Shown here piece by piece: positions 1 to 10,469 of a stretch of DNA of 64,000 nt; the first letter of the stretch is position 1; every line of letters begins with the position of its first letter. The notes beneath the pieces are model-generated. The model ran no database searches. It was not told the origin of the DNA and saw only the letters and a program-made list of their open reading frames with translations. The translations under genes and the position numbers were made by a program. The DNA comes from Toxonevra muliebris (Eukaryota > Arthropoda > Insecta > Diptera > Pallopteridae): positions 52,712,079 to 52,776,078 of the forward strand of contig OY829327.1 in NCBI GenBank assembly GCA_963691655.1. The letters are read 5' to 3'.

Positions 1-68
1 ACTCTAAGATTAACCGTTTAAAAATTATTGAATTTTATATATGTTAAGATTTTTTCGATCTCACTCCT
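1..68. mobile_element. Terminal fragment of an ITmD37E-type Tc1/mariner element
   Basis: The first 68 bases are nearly identical to the reverse complement of 46693-46760, one end of the DD37E-type element at 46693-47804. The fragment finishes with CACTCCT followed by TA, the same terminus seen at the right end of the 47.8 kb copy. Only the terminus is inside the window; the body lies upstream. The family assignment is borrowed from the transposase relic in the 47 kb copy. Confidence 0.75.
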
Positions 69-677
69 TAACATTGAAATTACTAGGTAATAAAAGCATT
101 AAAAACTGTACTGATTTTCACTGATTCCCAAAATCTAATGTACTGATTTCGCGTTTCAAAAATCTGGCTACCCTAAAGTGGCCAGATGAGAGGAATTCTG
201 CTTGCGTATTACTACAGTGTATTCCATATAAAAGCTAACAGGGATAATGGTAACCGTTGAAGTTGTTCCACATAAATTGTATGGCAATCAGACTAAATAA
301 TGCAAAACTCACAACTGAATGAAGAGATTAAACAGCTGAGTTAAAATTTTTTCCAAAATGAAATAATTATCGTATTATAAAAGTTATTGATTAATCTCTA
401 CAAATGGATGATATACGTATGCAGGCAATTTATAATACAGAATAGTTATCTAATACCCTGCAAATTGAATATGAAAGCAAAATTATTAGCACAGTAGAAC
501 CTCTGTATTTCGAACCTTGATCATTCGATCCTGTAATTCAAATTATATTTCATCGTTTTTACCTCAATAATTTGAAACTTTACAAATCTGACCTCTACAA
601 ATAATACCGAAAATTTAAATGTACTGTTTTGATTTCAGTTTTACTTGTGATAAGTGTAGATTTGAACATGGCTGTTA
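69..677. other. Intergenic, nothing recognised
   Basis: AT-rich DNA with no supported coding region, RNA gene or repeat boundary. Confidence 0.6.
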
Positions 678-1100
678 TGCCTGGTTTTCACTATGTCGTA
701 TTCAATGGGAAGCAAAGATACAAAGAGAGTTTCTTAAAATGATATTACCAACATGTTAGTAAATTTTGATTGAATTTCACTTAGTGAAGGTTAGGTTAGA
801 GTGACTGTCGAGAGACACACTTAGGTCTGAACGACCTATAATGATATCACATAGTAGGACCTACAGATTAATGGCGATTTCGAACGGCGATGTGGCAATT
901 TTTTAACAGCTCGGTGGTTTTGCCATTACCAACCAAGCTGTGAACTTGCAAACTTTCTTATAATTCTCATAGACTTCATAATGACAGTGAATATAAGAAG
1001 GTAATGAGAATTAACCACCAGATGAAGACGAGAATCGAACCTCCCGGATGGAAGTCTAGTGCACTACCCACTCTACTATAGGGGTCGTGAAAACCAGGCA
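678..1100. mobile_element. Small inverted-repeat element (Harbinger-like MITE?) enclosing a SINE
   Basis: A 14-bp perfect inverted repeat, TGCCTGGTTTTCAC at 678-691 and its reverse complement at 1087-1100, is flanked on both sides by TTA (675-677 and 1101-1103). A 3-bp TTA/TAA target duplication is typical of PIF/Harbinger elements. No transposase is present. Most of the interior is the SINE at 786-1089. The SINE almost touches the right arm, which is odd and leaves open a chance inverted repeat. Confidence 0.45.
786..1089 (-). mobile_element. tRNA-derived SINE, copy B
   Basis: The reverse complement is the same about 300-bp repeat as at 29553-29864. It has a tRNA-like head with an A-box-like segment (TAGTAGAGTGGGTAG) and a B box (GGTTCGATTCTCG), a shared body, and a tail ending in AACCTAACCT. 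It is more diverged than copy A and I see no clean target duplication of its own. The orientation is opposite to copy A. Confidence 0.8.
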
Positions 1101-1103
1101 TTA

Positions 1104-2112
1104 GTTATTTTTTGTTTATTCTAGTACAAAAAATTCCAAAAAATAATAAAAACAATCATAATTCGAATTTTTATTTTTTAACCTCTAGAGTTCGAAACCT
1201 CAATAATTCGAATAGTTTAGCATATCCCTTGAGATTCGATTTTCCCAAGTTCTACTGTAATATTATAATAAATTATATTTTAATAATAAATAAAAAAATC
1301 AAAAATTTTGATAGTTTTTAACAGGTTTTAACAAATGTTAAACACAGTAGTTATTAGTTTGTATGTCTTTTTGTAAGTTAACGATCACATATGCAAATAT
1401 CTGGACATTCACAATACTGGAATTTGTAAAATAAGAAACATCTTTGTTTGGCTTATAGTAAAATGATTATTTAAAACTATAAAAAACTTTTATTGCTAAA
1501 TACCCACTACTGAAGGGGAATACACAGTTAATGTAGTGAAATGAAAGGGAACAGCAATATCAATGGGTAAGTTAATCAATCATTGAAATTAATTTTATTG
1601 TGTAGCATTTGACCTTAAATTATTTCTCACAAAAATTTATGTTAACATTTTTAGATGGCATTAAATGTTTACTTGCATTTTTTTTATTTATATTTGATAT
1701 AGTAGTAACAGATCTAGACTTATGTAAAACTCAAAGTACACCAAATTACACGATATTCCGTTCGATTGGTCTTATTGCAGCTGTCCCAATCTATGAGGAG
1801 AAAAGAAACTATTGAGCAGTTTGTTCTCAAACAGGGGCTGGTTCGTTCTTGGACCAAGTAAAAAGATCTGCTCTCTAAAATGGGCTCAAACAATCAATCA
1901 CCAAACAGCAGGCTTACACATGACGTTCAGTGTAATATCACAATTAGGTTTCTGCAATCGGCAGAGCCATCCCACCAGACATTCCAAGCAAAATAGTCCA
2001 CATTAAGCTAGCTTTAAGAAAATGTTCTTAGATTATTTACTTTTTCAAAAATCATATCATTCAAAATTATATCTACTACTTCCAATTTTAGTTACATTAT
2101 TGATGTAAATAT
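1104..2112. other. Intergenic, nothing recognised
   Basis: AT-rich sequence with short chance ORFs only. No domain, terminal repeat or RNA gene could be supported. Confidence 0.55.
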
Positions 2113-2362
2113 CATTAGCGGGTTCAGGCGGTCTTTGGGGGCTGAAGTTGCCCCCCAGAACCCGATCGATAATCTTGATTTATCAAATATATATATATAT
2201 TTGTAGTAAATAGTGGTTTTTGAGAAGTCTCAACAATATTTAGATTTTTCCAAAAAAGCCATCAGCAGTGAAAGTAGCATTGACTTTCAATAAACGAAGA
2301 ACTTAAGGATTTAAAATATTATTTTATATTATAAAATATTTTGATATTTATTTTAATAATAA

Positions 2363-4049
2363 TCTTTATATATATAATCGTAGAGTTTTGTGTGTATGAC
2401 ATCGTGTAACTTCTGAACGACTGGACCGATTGAAGTCATATTTCCAGAATATATTTTCTTAGGCGGGAGGATGAATCATAGCTATTCATAATGGCTTTTA
2501 AGAAACTGGGCGTGGCACCTCCCATACAACCATGCTTCACTTTTAATTTCTACTACTATTTCTACTACTAATTCTACTACTTTTTCTACTACTATTTTCA
2601 ACTACTTTTAAACATTTTTTTTCTGCAAAGTTTTCTTATTTTCTACTACTTTTTCAATAAATATTTTCTACTACTATTTTAGTATTTTTTTTCTACTACT
2701 TTTTTAATAAATTTTTTTTATTTTCAACTACTACTTTCTACTATTTTCAATACTATTTTTTACTACTTTTTTACAGTTTTTTCTACTACTATTTTTTACT
2801 ATTATTTCCACCATACTTTCTACTCCATTTTTACTGTTTTTGCACTACATACTATGTTTAACTATTTTTCTACTACTTTTCTGCTACCTTTTTACTACAT
2901 CTTTACAACAGTTTGTAACACAATTTTCTATTATTTTTCCTACTACCTTTTCTACTACTATTTTCTTCTATTTTTTTGCTGCTTTTTCTACTACTTTTTC
3001 CATTAGTTTTTCTACTACTGTTTGTACTACTTTATGAAATATCTCAAGACCCTGCCTAGCTATCTTAAAATCCAATAGGTGACACTGTAACAAATTCTAT
3101 ATTTATAATAAATATGAAATTGGTTCAAATTTTTAAATAATTTCAAGAATGGTCTTTGATATGAATATAGAGCGTCCTAAAATATTGGGTCTATAATTCA
3201 ACTGAACCATAATACAATTAATCCTAATATTTTTTGGGGTATATCTCAATAATCATTAATAGCACAGTACAGAAATTTGGTACAAGAACGTGAATTAACA
3301 ATGCCATGCTACAACAAAAATATGGGTGGGTTGACAAAGGGGGTGTGACACCTTCCATATACCCTGAATTTACATTACGAGATATCTTAGAATGGAAGTA
3401 TTATTTGTCAATTCCGGATTTAAAAAATTCTCTCAGTTTGTTGGATTAGTGGCTGTTGCACCATGCTCTACTTCTATTTTCTACTACTATTTTATTTTAT
3501 TTTTTCAAACATTTTCTTCTTATATTCGACTACTTTCTTACTACTTTATCTACATATACTTTTTTACTACATTTTTCTACAATTTATTGTTATTTTCTAC
3601 CACTTTTTCACTGTTTTTACTTCTATTTTTTATTATTATTTTTTTTTTTTTACTATTATTTCTAGTAATTTTTGAAATATCTCAAGAACCTACTTAGCTA
3701 TGTCAAATTTCGATAAGAGTCGCTGTAATAAATTCCATAATAAATTTTATTTTTATAATAAATAGCAAAGGGTCCATATCTTTAAATAGTTTTTGGAATT
3801 AGATAAAACTTCTAGAACGGTCTTTGTTCTTCTTCTTCAAATTGAATAGTTTTAAAAATGCCAATTTTGATGCCTCATTTTTAAATCTAGAATTTTTACA
3901 AAATGCAATGTACGTCCTTTAAGCTTGAATTGTCATTACCAATGTTCAATTTTAAACACCAAGAAACTTCATTTTTATTCTTTGAAATGAACTTCAATTT
4001 TCCTGTTTCTTCGTAGATAGGGCAGAACAACGTCTGCCAAGTCAGCTAG
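2363..4049 (+). mobile_element. Non-autonomous Helitron inserted in the hAT-like element
   Basis: The 5' end begins TC after an A (TCTTTATATATATAATCG), followed by the Helitron-typical text around CTGGACCGATT. The 3' end has a 6-bp stem hairpin (GGCAGA 4021-4026 with TCTGCC 4033-4038), then seven bases, then CTAG (4046-4049) and a host T. This is the A^T insertion rule and the hairpin plus CTRR terminus of Helitrons. The second hAT copy at 53 kb lacks the insert and reads straight through the junction (about 53117-53122 on the other strand). No Rep/helicase is encoded. The interior is largely (TTTCTACTAC)-like low-complexity DNA. A related relic lies at 18576-19215. Confidence 0.85.
2545..3035. 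repeat. TTTCTACTAC-type low-complexity array inside the Helitron
   Basis: Degenerate repetition of TTTCTACTAC/TTTTCTACTA units. A second, shorter block of the same type is at 3468-3680. Such internal minisatellites are common in non-autonomous Helitrons. ORFs read through these blocks are Phe/Tyr/Leu-rich artefacts. Confidence 0.8.
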
Positions 4050-4195
4050 TTATTTAATATAAATATTGAAATAGGGTCGGATATTTAAATAAATTTTGAT
4101 TAGCCGTCATGCTGGACGTGACAATAGGATGCACGTTACAATGCAATTGGTTATTAAATACACTGGGACTGCAATTTCAGCTCACGTTTATGGAT

Positions 4196-5720
4196 GTCTT
4201 ACTTTTAGAAAGTTTGAAATTGGTTTTGTTTTTTGGTTCGATTTTGCATTGAATTTTTGTCCGATATTTGGTTTAACTCTTCCATTTTTGTCCGTTTTTG
4301 ATCTGAATTCTGGTTTGATTGTATGCCAGAATATTGTTTTGATTTCAGATCTGAATTATAGTCTGAATTTGGTTTGAGTTTTATTCCGTGTTTGGTCTAA
4401 ATTGTAATTAACTTTCGGTCCGTATTTGAGATTCTTCTAGTCTGAGTTTTGGTGTAATTCTTATAGAGTTTTCTTTTCTCGATAGAATGTTGCATTTATC
4501 CTGCACCGTGCGAGGGCTGTAAAATTTCGTGTTCTTTTCTGAAAAAGAGGCAACCTATTCAAAGGATATTGTGTTCTTTTCTAAAAAATGTTTCCTTTTG
4601 AGCGGATACTCAGAACTGTGACACTTTTGCACTAAATTAAATTGCGGGTGAGCATGTTGCCCTGCAAATCAGCCAATTCTGATAAGGTAGCATTTTTATG
4701 TTCTTTGCTTGCACTACAAAAGCAAAATTTTGTTAGGGTTGAGGGCAACATTAAAAAATTGTTGCTAACGCACGAGGCAAACAAATGCATCATTTTGTCA
4801 AGAAAATAAATCGCTTTTAGGCTAAATTGTGGTACAGCATTTGATATAATTTCTATTTAAATTTTGGTTTGCTTTTAATTTGCATTTGGTGTCCTTTGCA
4901 TTTGGTGTCCTTTGTATTTGGTGTCATTTGTATTTGGTGTCAGTTTTAATCTAACTCTTAGTTGTGGTCGAAATTGGGTCTGAATTGGCTTGATTTTGAT
5001 ACAAGTTTTGGTCCGAAACCGGTCCGAATTTTGTTTTAAATTTTGGTCTGAATTCGATTGGAATTTTGATCCAGATTTGTTTGATTTGTTATCTGAATTC
5101 GGTCAAAAGTCTTGTTAACTTTTAATCTGTATTCAAGTTAAAATTTTTTGATGTGAATATTTATCAGATATTTTGACTGGTTTGATGTGAATTTTTATTT
5201 GCTTTGTTTGGTAATTGTCTTTCTTTTGGCCTTAGGTTTTGTCTAACTATTAGATTGAGTTGTGTTCTAAGTTTTGGTTTAAATTTTTTTCTAAGTTTTG
5301 GTTTGACTTTCGGTCTGTATTTTGAACAGATTTTAGATTCGATATAAATTTTGGGTTTTTGGTCTCAGTTTTGGTCTGAAGTTGGCCTCACTTCATCATC
5401 GATATTTGTTGGAATTTTATTCCGATTCGTGGTCTGAATTTTGTTTTTTTTTTTAATCAAGGTTTTGGTTTTAGTTTGGTCTCATTTTGATCTAGATTTT
5501 CGATCTGAATTTGGCCCTTTTCTTGATTTGAACTTCGTTCTGAAAAAAAGTGTTTGAATTTTAGTTTGAAATTTGATCGAAATTTCCACCTAAATTTCTA
5601 TTTTGGTCTTAGTTTTGTTCTAGTTATCTTTGGTCTGTATTTTTTTGTAAACATTGATAAAATGCTTGCACTAGTTTTTGATCTAGATCTTTGTTTTGGT
5701 CGATATTGATTCTAAAATTT
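4196..5720. repeat. Degenerate GGTCTGAATTTTGGTTTGA minisatellite of the hAT-like element
   Basis: About 1.5 kb is built from diverged units around GGTCTGAATTTTGGTTTGA. It includes a cleaner sub-array of a 16-bp unit (CATTTGGTGTCCTTTG) at about 4883-4940. The same units occur on the opposite strand at 52376-52970 in copy 2. There is no coding potential. Confidence 0.8.
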
Positions 5721-5981
5721 ATCCTTTAATTTAATAAAACCATCCCTCCCCAAATCCAAATCCTAGAACCGCCACTGTTAAATATTAAGAATACCACTAA
5801 TTAATCTAAAGTATTTTGATCCAGAGAGGACTAGTTGATCATGAGGTTCACATTTATTTGTATGTGAATCCAATAAATTGGTGAAATTTACTTAGTGATT
5901 GCAGATAGATCTATTACAGATTCTATGTCGAGTGCTTTCAAATTGAAACTAGGGGGGAGAGATATTAAAAATATAGTTATA

Positions 5982-7269
5982 CAGGGTGACAATCGTAAAG
6001 TGACGCACACATTTCAGCAGTTATTTTCAAAAGGACGTACTTCCATTAAGTACAATTAAGTGTTAACATTGCTGAATATATAAGCATTCATTTGAACCCC
6101 ACCTCATTCAATATAACCTCCTTTAGCCTGCACACATGCCTTCAATCGATCCGGAAATCGTAGGACTGTTCGCCGCAGGACTTCCTGATCAATTTCAGTC
6201 CAGGCTTTCTCTAATGAATTTGTCAGCGACTCCAGACTGTGGTGTTGAGATGCACAAGCCTTACTCTCTAAAATACTCCAAATAGAGTAGTCCATTGGAT
6301 TCAAGTCTGGGGAGTATGGTGGCCATTCTTGAGATGTTATGAATCCAGAAAAATTGTCTTTTATCCATGTTGGCGTTCATTTTGCCATGTGGGAAGGTGC
6401 AGAATCTTGCTGGAAAGTCCAGTTTTCATTTCCAAATGTATCTTGGGCCCAGGGAAGAGCATGTTCATTTAAAATGCTCCGATAAACAACCTGGTCAATT
6501 TTAACACCCTCTTCAACGAATATTAGAGGGGTTCTGGCATTAGCGGAAACTCCAGCCCATACCATAACGGAAGCTGGCTTTTGAACTCGGCCAACAGTCC
6601 TATTTTGTTGCGATGATGATGTTAGCCACATTCGGTCATTTTGCGCATTGAAATGTTGTTCAACCGTGAAAATTTTTTCATCTGTAAACAAGATATTTTC
6701 AACATTTTTTAACACGGAGGAGCGTAGCAACGCCTTGCATATTTGCAGTCGCAAATCTTTCTATTTTTGTGTCAGATCTTGAGCTTTTCGGAGCTTGTAC
6801 GGCTTAAGATTAAGCTTTGATTTTGCAATGATTCGCACTGTTTCACGGTTTACTCCCACTTCCTTAGCGATTTTTCTCATTGAGCGCCTTGGATTTCGCT
6901 TGATTCGTTTACGAATTTTTTCTGTTAAACCAGTAGTGGCAACTGTTGAAAATTTTCCCCGGTCTCTATCTCCAAAACCCCCAGTTTCATTATATCGAAT
7001 AATAGCTCGGTCTACCGTACGACTTGACAGATTTAAAGCCTTTGCAATTTGACGGCTACTATAATTTGCCAAATGAAATTTCATAATTTCACGACGAAAA
7101 TTTTCCTTGTCCATTTTTATGGATATTTCAAAATGTAATAACAAAAATTCAAATGAAATTAAAAGCAAAGCCAATGATGAATGAATTTGCTTTTTAAATT
7201 AAAGTAACGGTAAATGGCAAAGCTTGCTGCAGAGTATTAAACTTGCGTCACTTTACAATTGTCACCCTG
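5982..7269 (-). mobile_element. maT-type (DD37D) Tc1/mariner element with intact ends
   Basis: The terminal inverted repeats are CAGGGTGACAATCGTAAAGT at 5982 and, on the reverse complement, CAGGGTGACAATTGTAAAGT ending at 7269. TA target duplications flank the element at 5980-5981 and 7270-7271. The 1288-bp length is normal for a full-length Tc1/mariner element. It encodes one transposase reading frame on the minus strand, with two premature stops. The nearly identical ends and otherwise open frame suggest a fairly young, recently inactivated copy. Confidence 0.92.
6104..7114 (-). pseudogene. maT-family DD37D transposase, two in-frame stops
   Basis: Reading the minus strand from ATG 7114 (M-D-K-E-N-F) gives a 336-codon frame, a normal length for Tc1/mariner transposase. 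The N-terminal part carries a paired helix-turn-helix region (for example the SSRQIAKALNLSSRTVDRAI stretch). The catalytic domain follows with D145 in FTDEKIF, D237 in WTFQQDSAPSH and D275 in LNPMDYSIW. There are 37 residues between the second and third Asp, the DD37D spacing of the maT clade. The frame is broken by TAG at 6763-6761 (codon 118) and TGA at 6379-6377 (codon 246), with no frameshift. The product would have been a cut-and-paste transposase binding the CAGGGTGAC ends. As it stands, the copy is non-autonomous. Confidence 0.9.
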
Positions 7270-7271
7270 TA

Positions 7272-8237
7272 GATATGTGCAGGCTCCCAAAATTACTTAT
7301 ATGAAGTTTATTCACAGAACAGTTGTTACCAACCTCAAAGGAGAGTTCAAAGAGCTTCACGATTTTGTACGGTGTTAAGGTTAGTCTAGTTACAGTAGCA
7401 GTGACTTATCATCCTAATCCGTTTCCTATAATTCAAACCATTTCCTATTACATAAATAAAGTCTAAGTAATGCTATTATTCGAATCGATAATGATATAAA
7501 GTTTCTGGTTCATTTTTCCATTGCATGAAGACTTCTATTAGTTTGTGATAGTTATAAAAAAATGCAAGGTCACAGGTTGACAGTTCCTTTCACAGAAACA
7601 AAGACACCCAAAGGCCAATTTTATGAACTGAATAATGAAAGTTGTCTGAAGGTCATACGCATAATTTACATGGGCACGTATGCATACAAATAAATTTGTA
7701 TTTACTATAAACTTAATACAAAAATTATACTTTTAAATCATATTTTATAATATAAAACAAAATCAACAATTATTATAATACAAATATTACATAAGATTAG
7801 ATATTTAATTTGTAATTTGTAAATATTAATATGGATACATGCAAGTTTTAGTTATCGTCATCATCACAAAAGGGGCTCATTAATTTCACCAGCAAAACGA
7901 TCATAATAAAATTTGCTTTGCTTTTATTTAGAGTGACGTAAATTAAACGCCCACAATAAGCGTTTTTGTTTAAGCCATAAAAATGGAACAATGAAGCAAA
8001 ATAGAAATATCAATTTAAATTTGCTTAATGTAAAAAAGAAAAAAAGAAGAAAGAAAAGATAACAAATGTGAATTAAAATTAAATAAAATGCTTTCTTTTG
8101 CAACACTGAATCAAAATCATATCAAAATAAACACTTACAAACAAAAGAGATCGAGAAAAATAGAAATCAACTAAATCTATTCGCATTGAATTTGTTAGAC
8201 CAGATTAACAGCTAATCATAGTATTTATACAAACATA
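7272..8237. other. Intergenic, nothing recognised
   Basis: AT-rich sequence, no supported gene or repeat boundary. Confidence 0.55.
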
Positions 8238-9425
8238 TACAGAGTGGCTAACAAAAGTTCACTAAGTTGGTTGGAAAAACAGACAAAAAATTTTAATTTA
8301 ATTTCTCTACATAATTTCCATTAATTTCAATACGTTTTTTTAGTTGGCAGTTCCACCTTGCAAAACATTACTCAAAAACGTATTTGTAGAACTTCTCAAT
8401 TTCGATATTAAATATTTATTTATTTTTGAAAAAACTAGAAATCTCACGGCCTTACATTTAGAGAATATGGTGCCGGGCGGATTCCTTGTATACGCGAAAA
8501 CCCAATATGGTTAATGGTTATTTCATTATTGTGATCCTGGACATTCTCGAGGTGTCAAAAATAGTGAAACAGTTTTTCGGGTTCGCTAACAAATTTTTCA
8601 AAACTTGATGTAAACTTTTTGAAATAATAATTCAGTGGATTTATGTTTTATAAAAGTTTTGTATTTAATTCGGTTTATAATCAATAGTTAATCGTATGAT
8701 AATTCGTTTAAGAATGAAAAGAAATAAGTAATAAAATGAGCAGGGAAAAAGTAATACAAGGTGAATTAGGTGGTTATAAGTCTATATAGTGTTGCAATTA
8801 AACAATGCGGTTGTTTAACAAAACCATTTTCTGTATTTCCAGTTATAATTTATGTGCTAGTAAAGTGAACCGACATCATCACATTTTTTTGCTGACTTTT
8901 AGTGCAGATTCACTTGTCTTGGTTTAACAAGTGGATCTGCACCTTGATATCCATTCCGTTTCCAAATTTTATAAGCAATCAGTATTCGTAGAACCTATCG
9001 ACCAGTTTTCTTCTTGTATCGTTCATAACAACGTTCATCAGCTTATTTGCATAAGTTTTTAACTTTGAGCATTCACCAAGTCCACATTTGTGTCGTGTGC
9101 CGAAGATATGAAGTGGCCTTCTGGAGGGTTCCACAGAAAAATGTTGTACCCGGAATTTTTGAAAACACTTGGAAATAGTCACAAGGGGTGATGTATTCAC
9201 TTCATATGCACTTTAGTATTCTTCTAAAATTTGTATTGGTCGAAATCCGTAGAGATTACAAATCGAATTTCATGATGCGTTGGCAGTAGAATTTCAGCTG
9301 TACTCTTTTTTTGTCCCCATTCTTATTGATCTTTCTGAAATTTTAAATGATATATCATTACGAATCGTTTATGAACTAGAGGTTTCCAAAATCTAATAAA
9401 CACCACTAATTTAGTGAATTTTTGT
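8238..9425 (-). mobile_element. Degraded Tc1/mariner relic
   Basis: The minus strand just inside the left edge translates as A-R-W-N-C-Q-L-K-K-R-I-E-I-N-G-N-Y-V-E-K and then a stop (about 8370-8301). This is the typical C-terminus of Tc1/mariner transposases (R-W-x-x-C-I-x-x-x-G-x-Y-x-E). The left edge AACAAAAGTTCACTAA (8251-8266) has an imperfect inverted counterpart TTTAGTGAATTTTTGT at about 9409-9424, which suggests old terminal repeats about 1.2 kb apart. A minus-strand ORF at 9200-8979 may be the remains of the N-terminal part, but I could not place it in a motif. TA flanks are not clear on the right. Confidence 0.45.
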
Positions 9426-9432
9426 AAGTTCC

Positions 9433-9800
9433 CCCGCATCCATACATATATGTATTTATGTATAACTATTTTTATGTATGTATATTGCTAGTTAGATTTC
9501 GCATAGTAAGCGTTTTATTAAATATTTTAAGTTAAGTTTGAAATTGATGCGCATAAATAAACAAATATTTACAGTGTTTAATGCATACACTAAGAAAAAA
9601 ACTATGCGCGCTCCAAAAATATGAGATATTGCGCTACTGTTGCTAATTTTAGGCTTAAAAGATTAGAAGTGCAGTGTGTTGGAATCAGCGGCCGTTATTT
9701 TTCATTTTTCAACTCAAAAAGTCATCCACAAAAAATAGCCATAGGGGATCTTCAAATGCACGGTTGTGATCTTCACGGACTAAATTTCACTAATATTGTA
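9433..9800. other. Intergenic, nothing recognised
   Basis: No supported gene, RNA or repeat. The short ORF at 9621-9803 has no recognisable motif. Confidence 0.5.
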
Positions 9801-9807
9801 TGACTTT

Positions 9808-10010
9808 TAAATTCATGACTTTTATCGTAGTAGGCTAAATAAAACGGTAAATTATTAACTTTTATGATTTTTGGCAAGAAATAATAGTTATATTTGACTT
9901 TTATTTTGTCGGGCAAAAAAACAACAGTTATTTTATGACCTTTATTTTGTTGGCCAAAACGAACCAATTAATTTATGATTTTTATTTTTATGGACAAAAA
10001 TAAATGGTCA
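9808..10010. repeat. Degenerate tandem repeat, about 50-bp unit
   Basis: Four imperfect copies of a unit of the form TTTATGACTTTTATTTTGTC, then GGGCAAAAAAACAACAGTTA, run in tandem. Probably a minisatellite, with no coding content. Confidence 0.6.
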
Positions 10011-10465
10011 ACCCTTATAACTAATTTACGAAACACCGAAGATACATGATGTTATATATTTTTGAAAAGTACTCGATGAGACCTTTTCAATGGTATACAA
10101 TATATAGGGATCCGCTTCATTCCATTGTATGACCTTTGCCCATATGCAAGTATATATATGGATACGTACTGGAATACAAAATTGGCAATAACTTCGAATC
10201 TAGACATCGGCCTTTCATACTCCAAAGCCTATCTATTTTTATACCTACTTTGATCATTGCAGCAGTTGTTTCGGAATTTAAAAATTAAAATTTTTTTTAC
10301 CTATAATATGCGGGCGGATGAGCTGAATCGAATGGAATCATTTTTTTAATATTTAACTTTTACTATGAAACGCATAACCGTTAGGCTCCCTGGTTGGAAT
10401 AGAAAAGTTAGTTGGAGAAAGACTCAAAGCTTGCATACTAATTGTTTTTTTTTTTTTGGTCTGCC
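10011..10465. other. Intergenic, nothing recognised
   Basis: AT-rich sequence ending in a T run at 10445-10457. It may belong to the 3' flank or tail of the minus-strand LINE that follows. Confidence 0.4.
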
Positions 10466-10469
10466 GTCT

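Larger units (their letters stand above)
2113..5777 (+). mobile_element. Non-autonomous hAT-like element, copy 1, split by a Helitron
   Basis: The left end (CATTAGCGGGTTCAGG) and the reverse complement of the right end (CAGTGGCGGTTCTAGG) form an imperfect terminal inverted repeat of the CAGTGGCGG type common in hAT-derived MITEs. The flanking octamers GTAAATAT (2105-2112) and TTAAATAT (5778-5785) match at 7 of 8 positions, as expected for an 8-bp hAT target duplication. Without the Helitron at 2363-4049 the element is about 1.98 kb. It has no transposase; most of its right part is a degenerate minisatellite. A second copy lies inverted at about 52376-53323. Confidence 0.75.

Noticed and set aside
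3392..3697. Phe/Leu/Tyr-rich plus-strand ORFs in several frames
   Set aside because: They read the TTTCTACTAC low-complexity block of the Helitron; composition is dictated by the repeat and all frames are open alike.
6795..7052. Plus-strand ORF inside the maT element
   Set aside because: Antisense shadow of the transposase DNA-binding domain.
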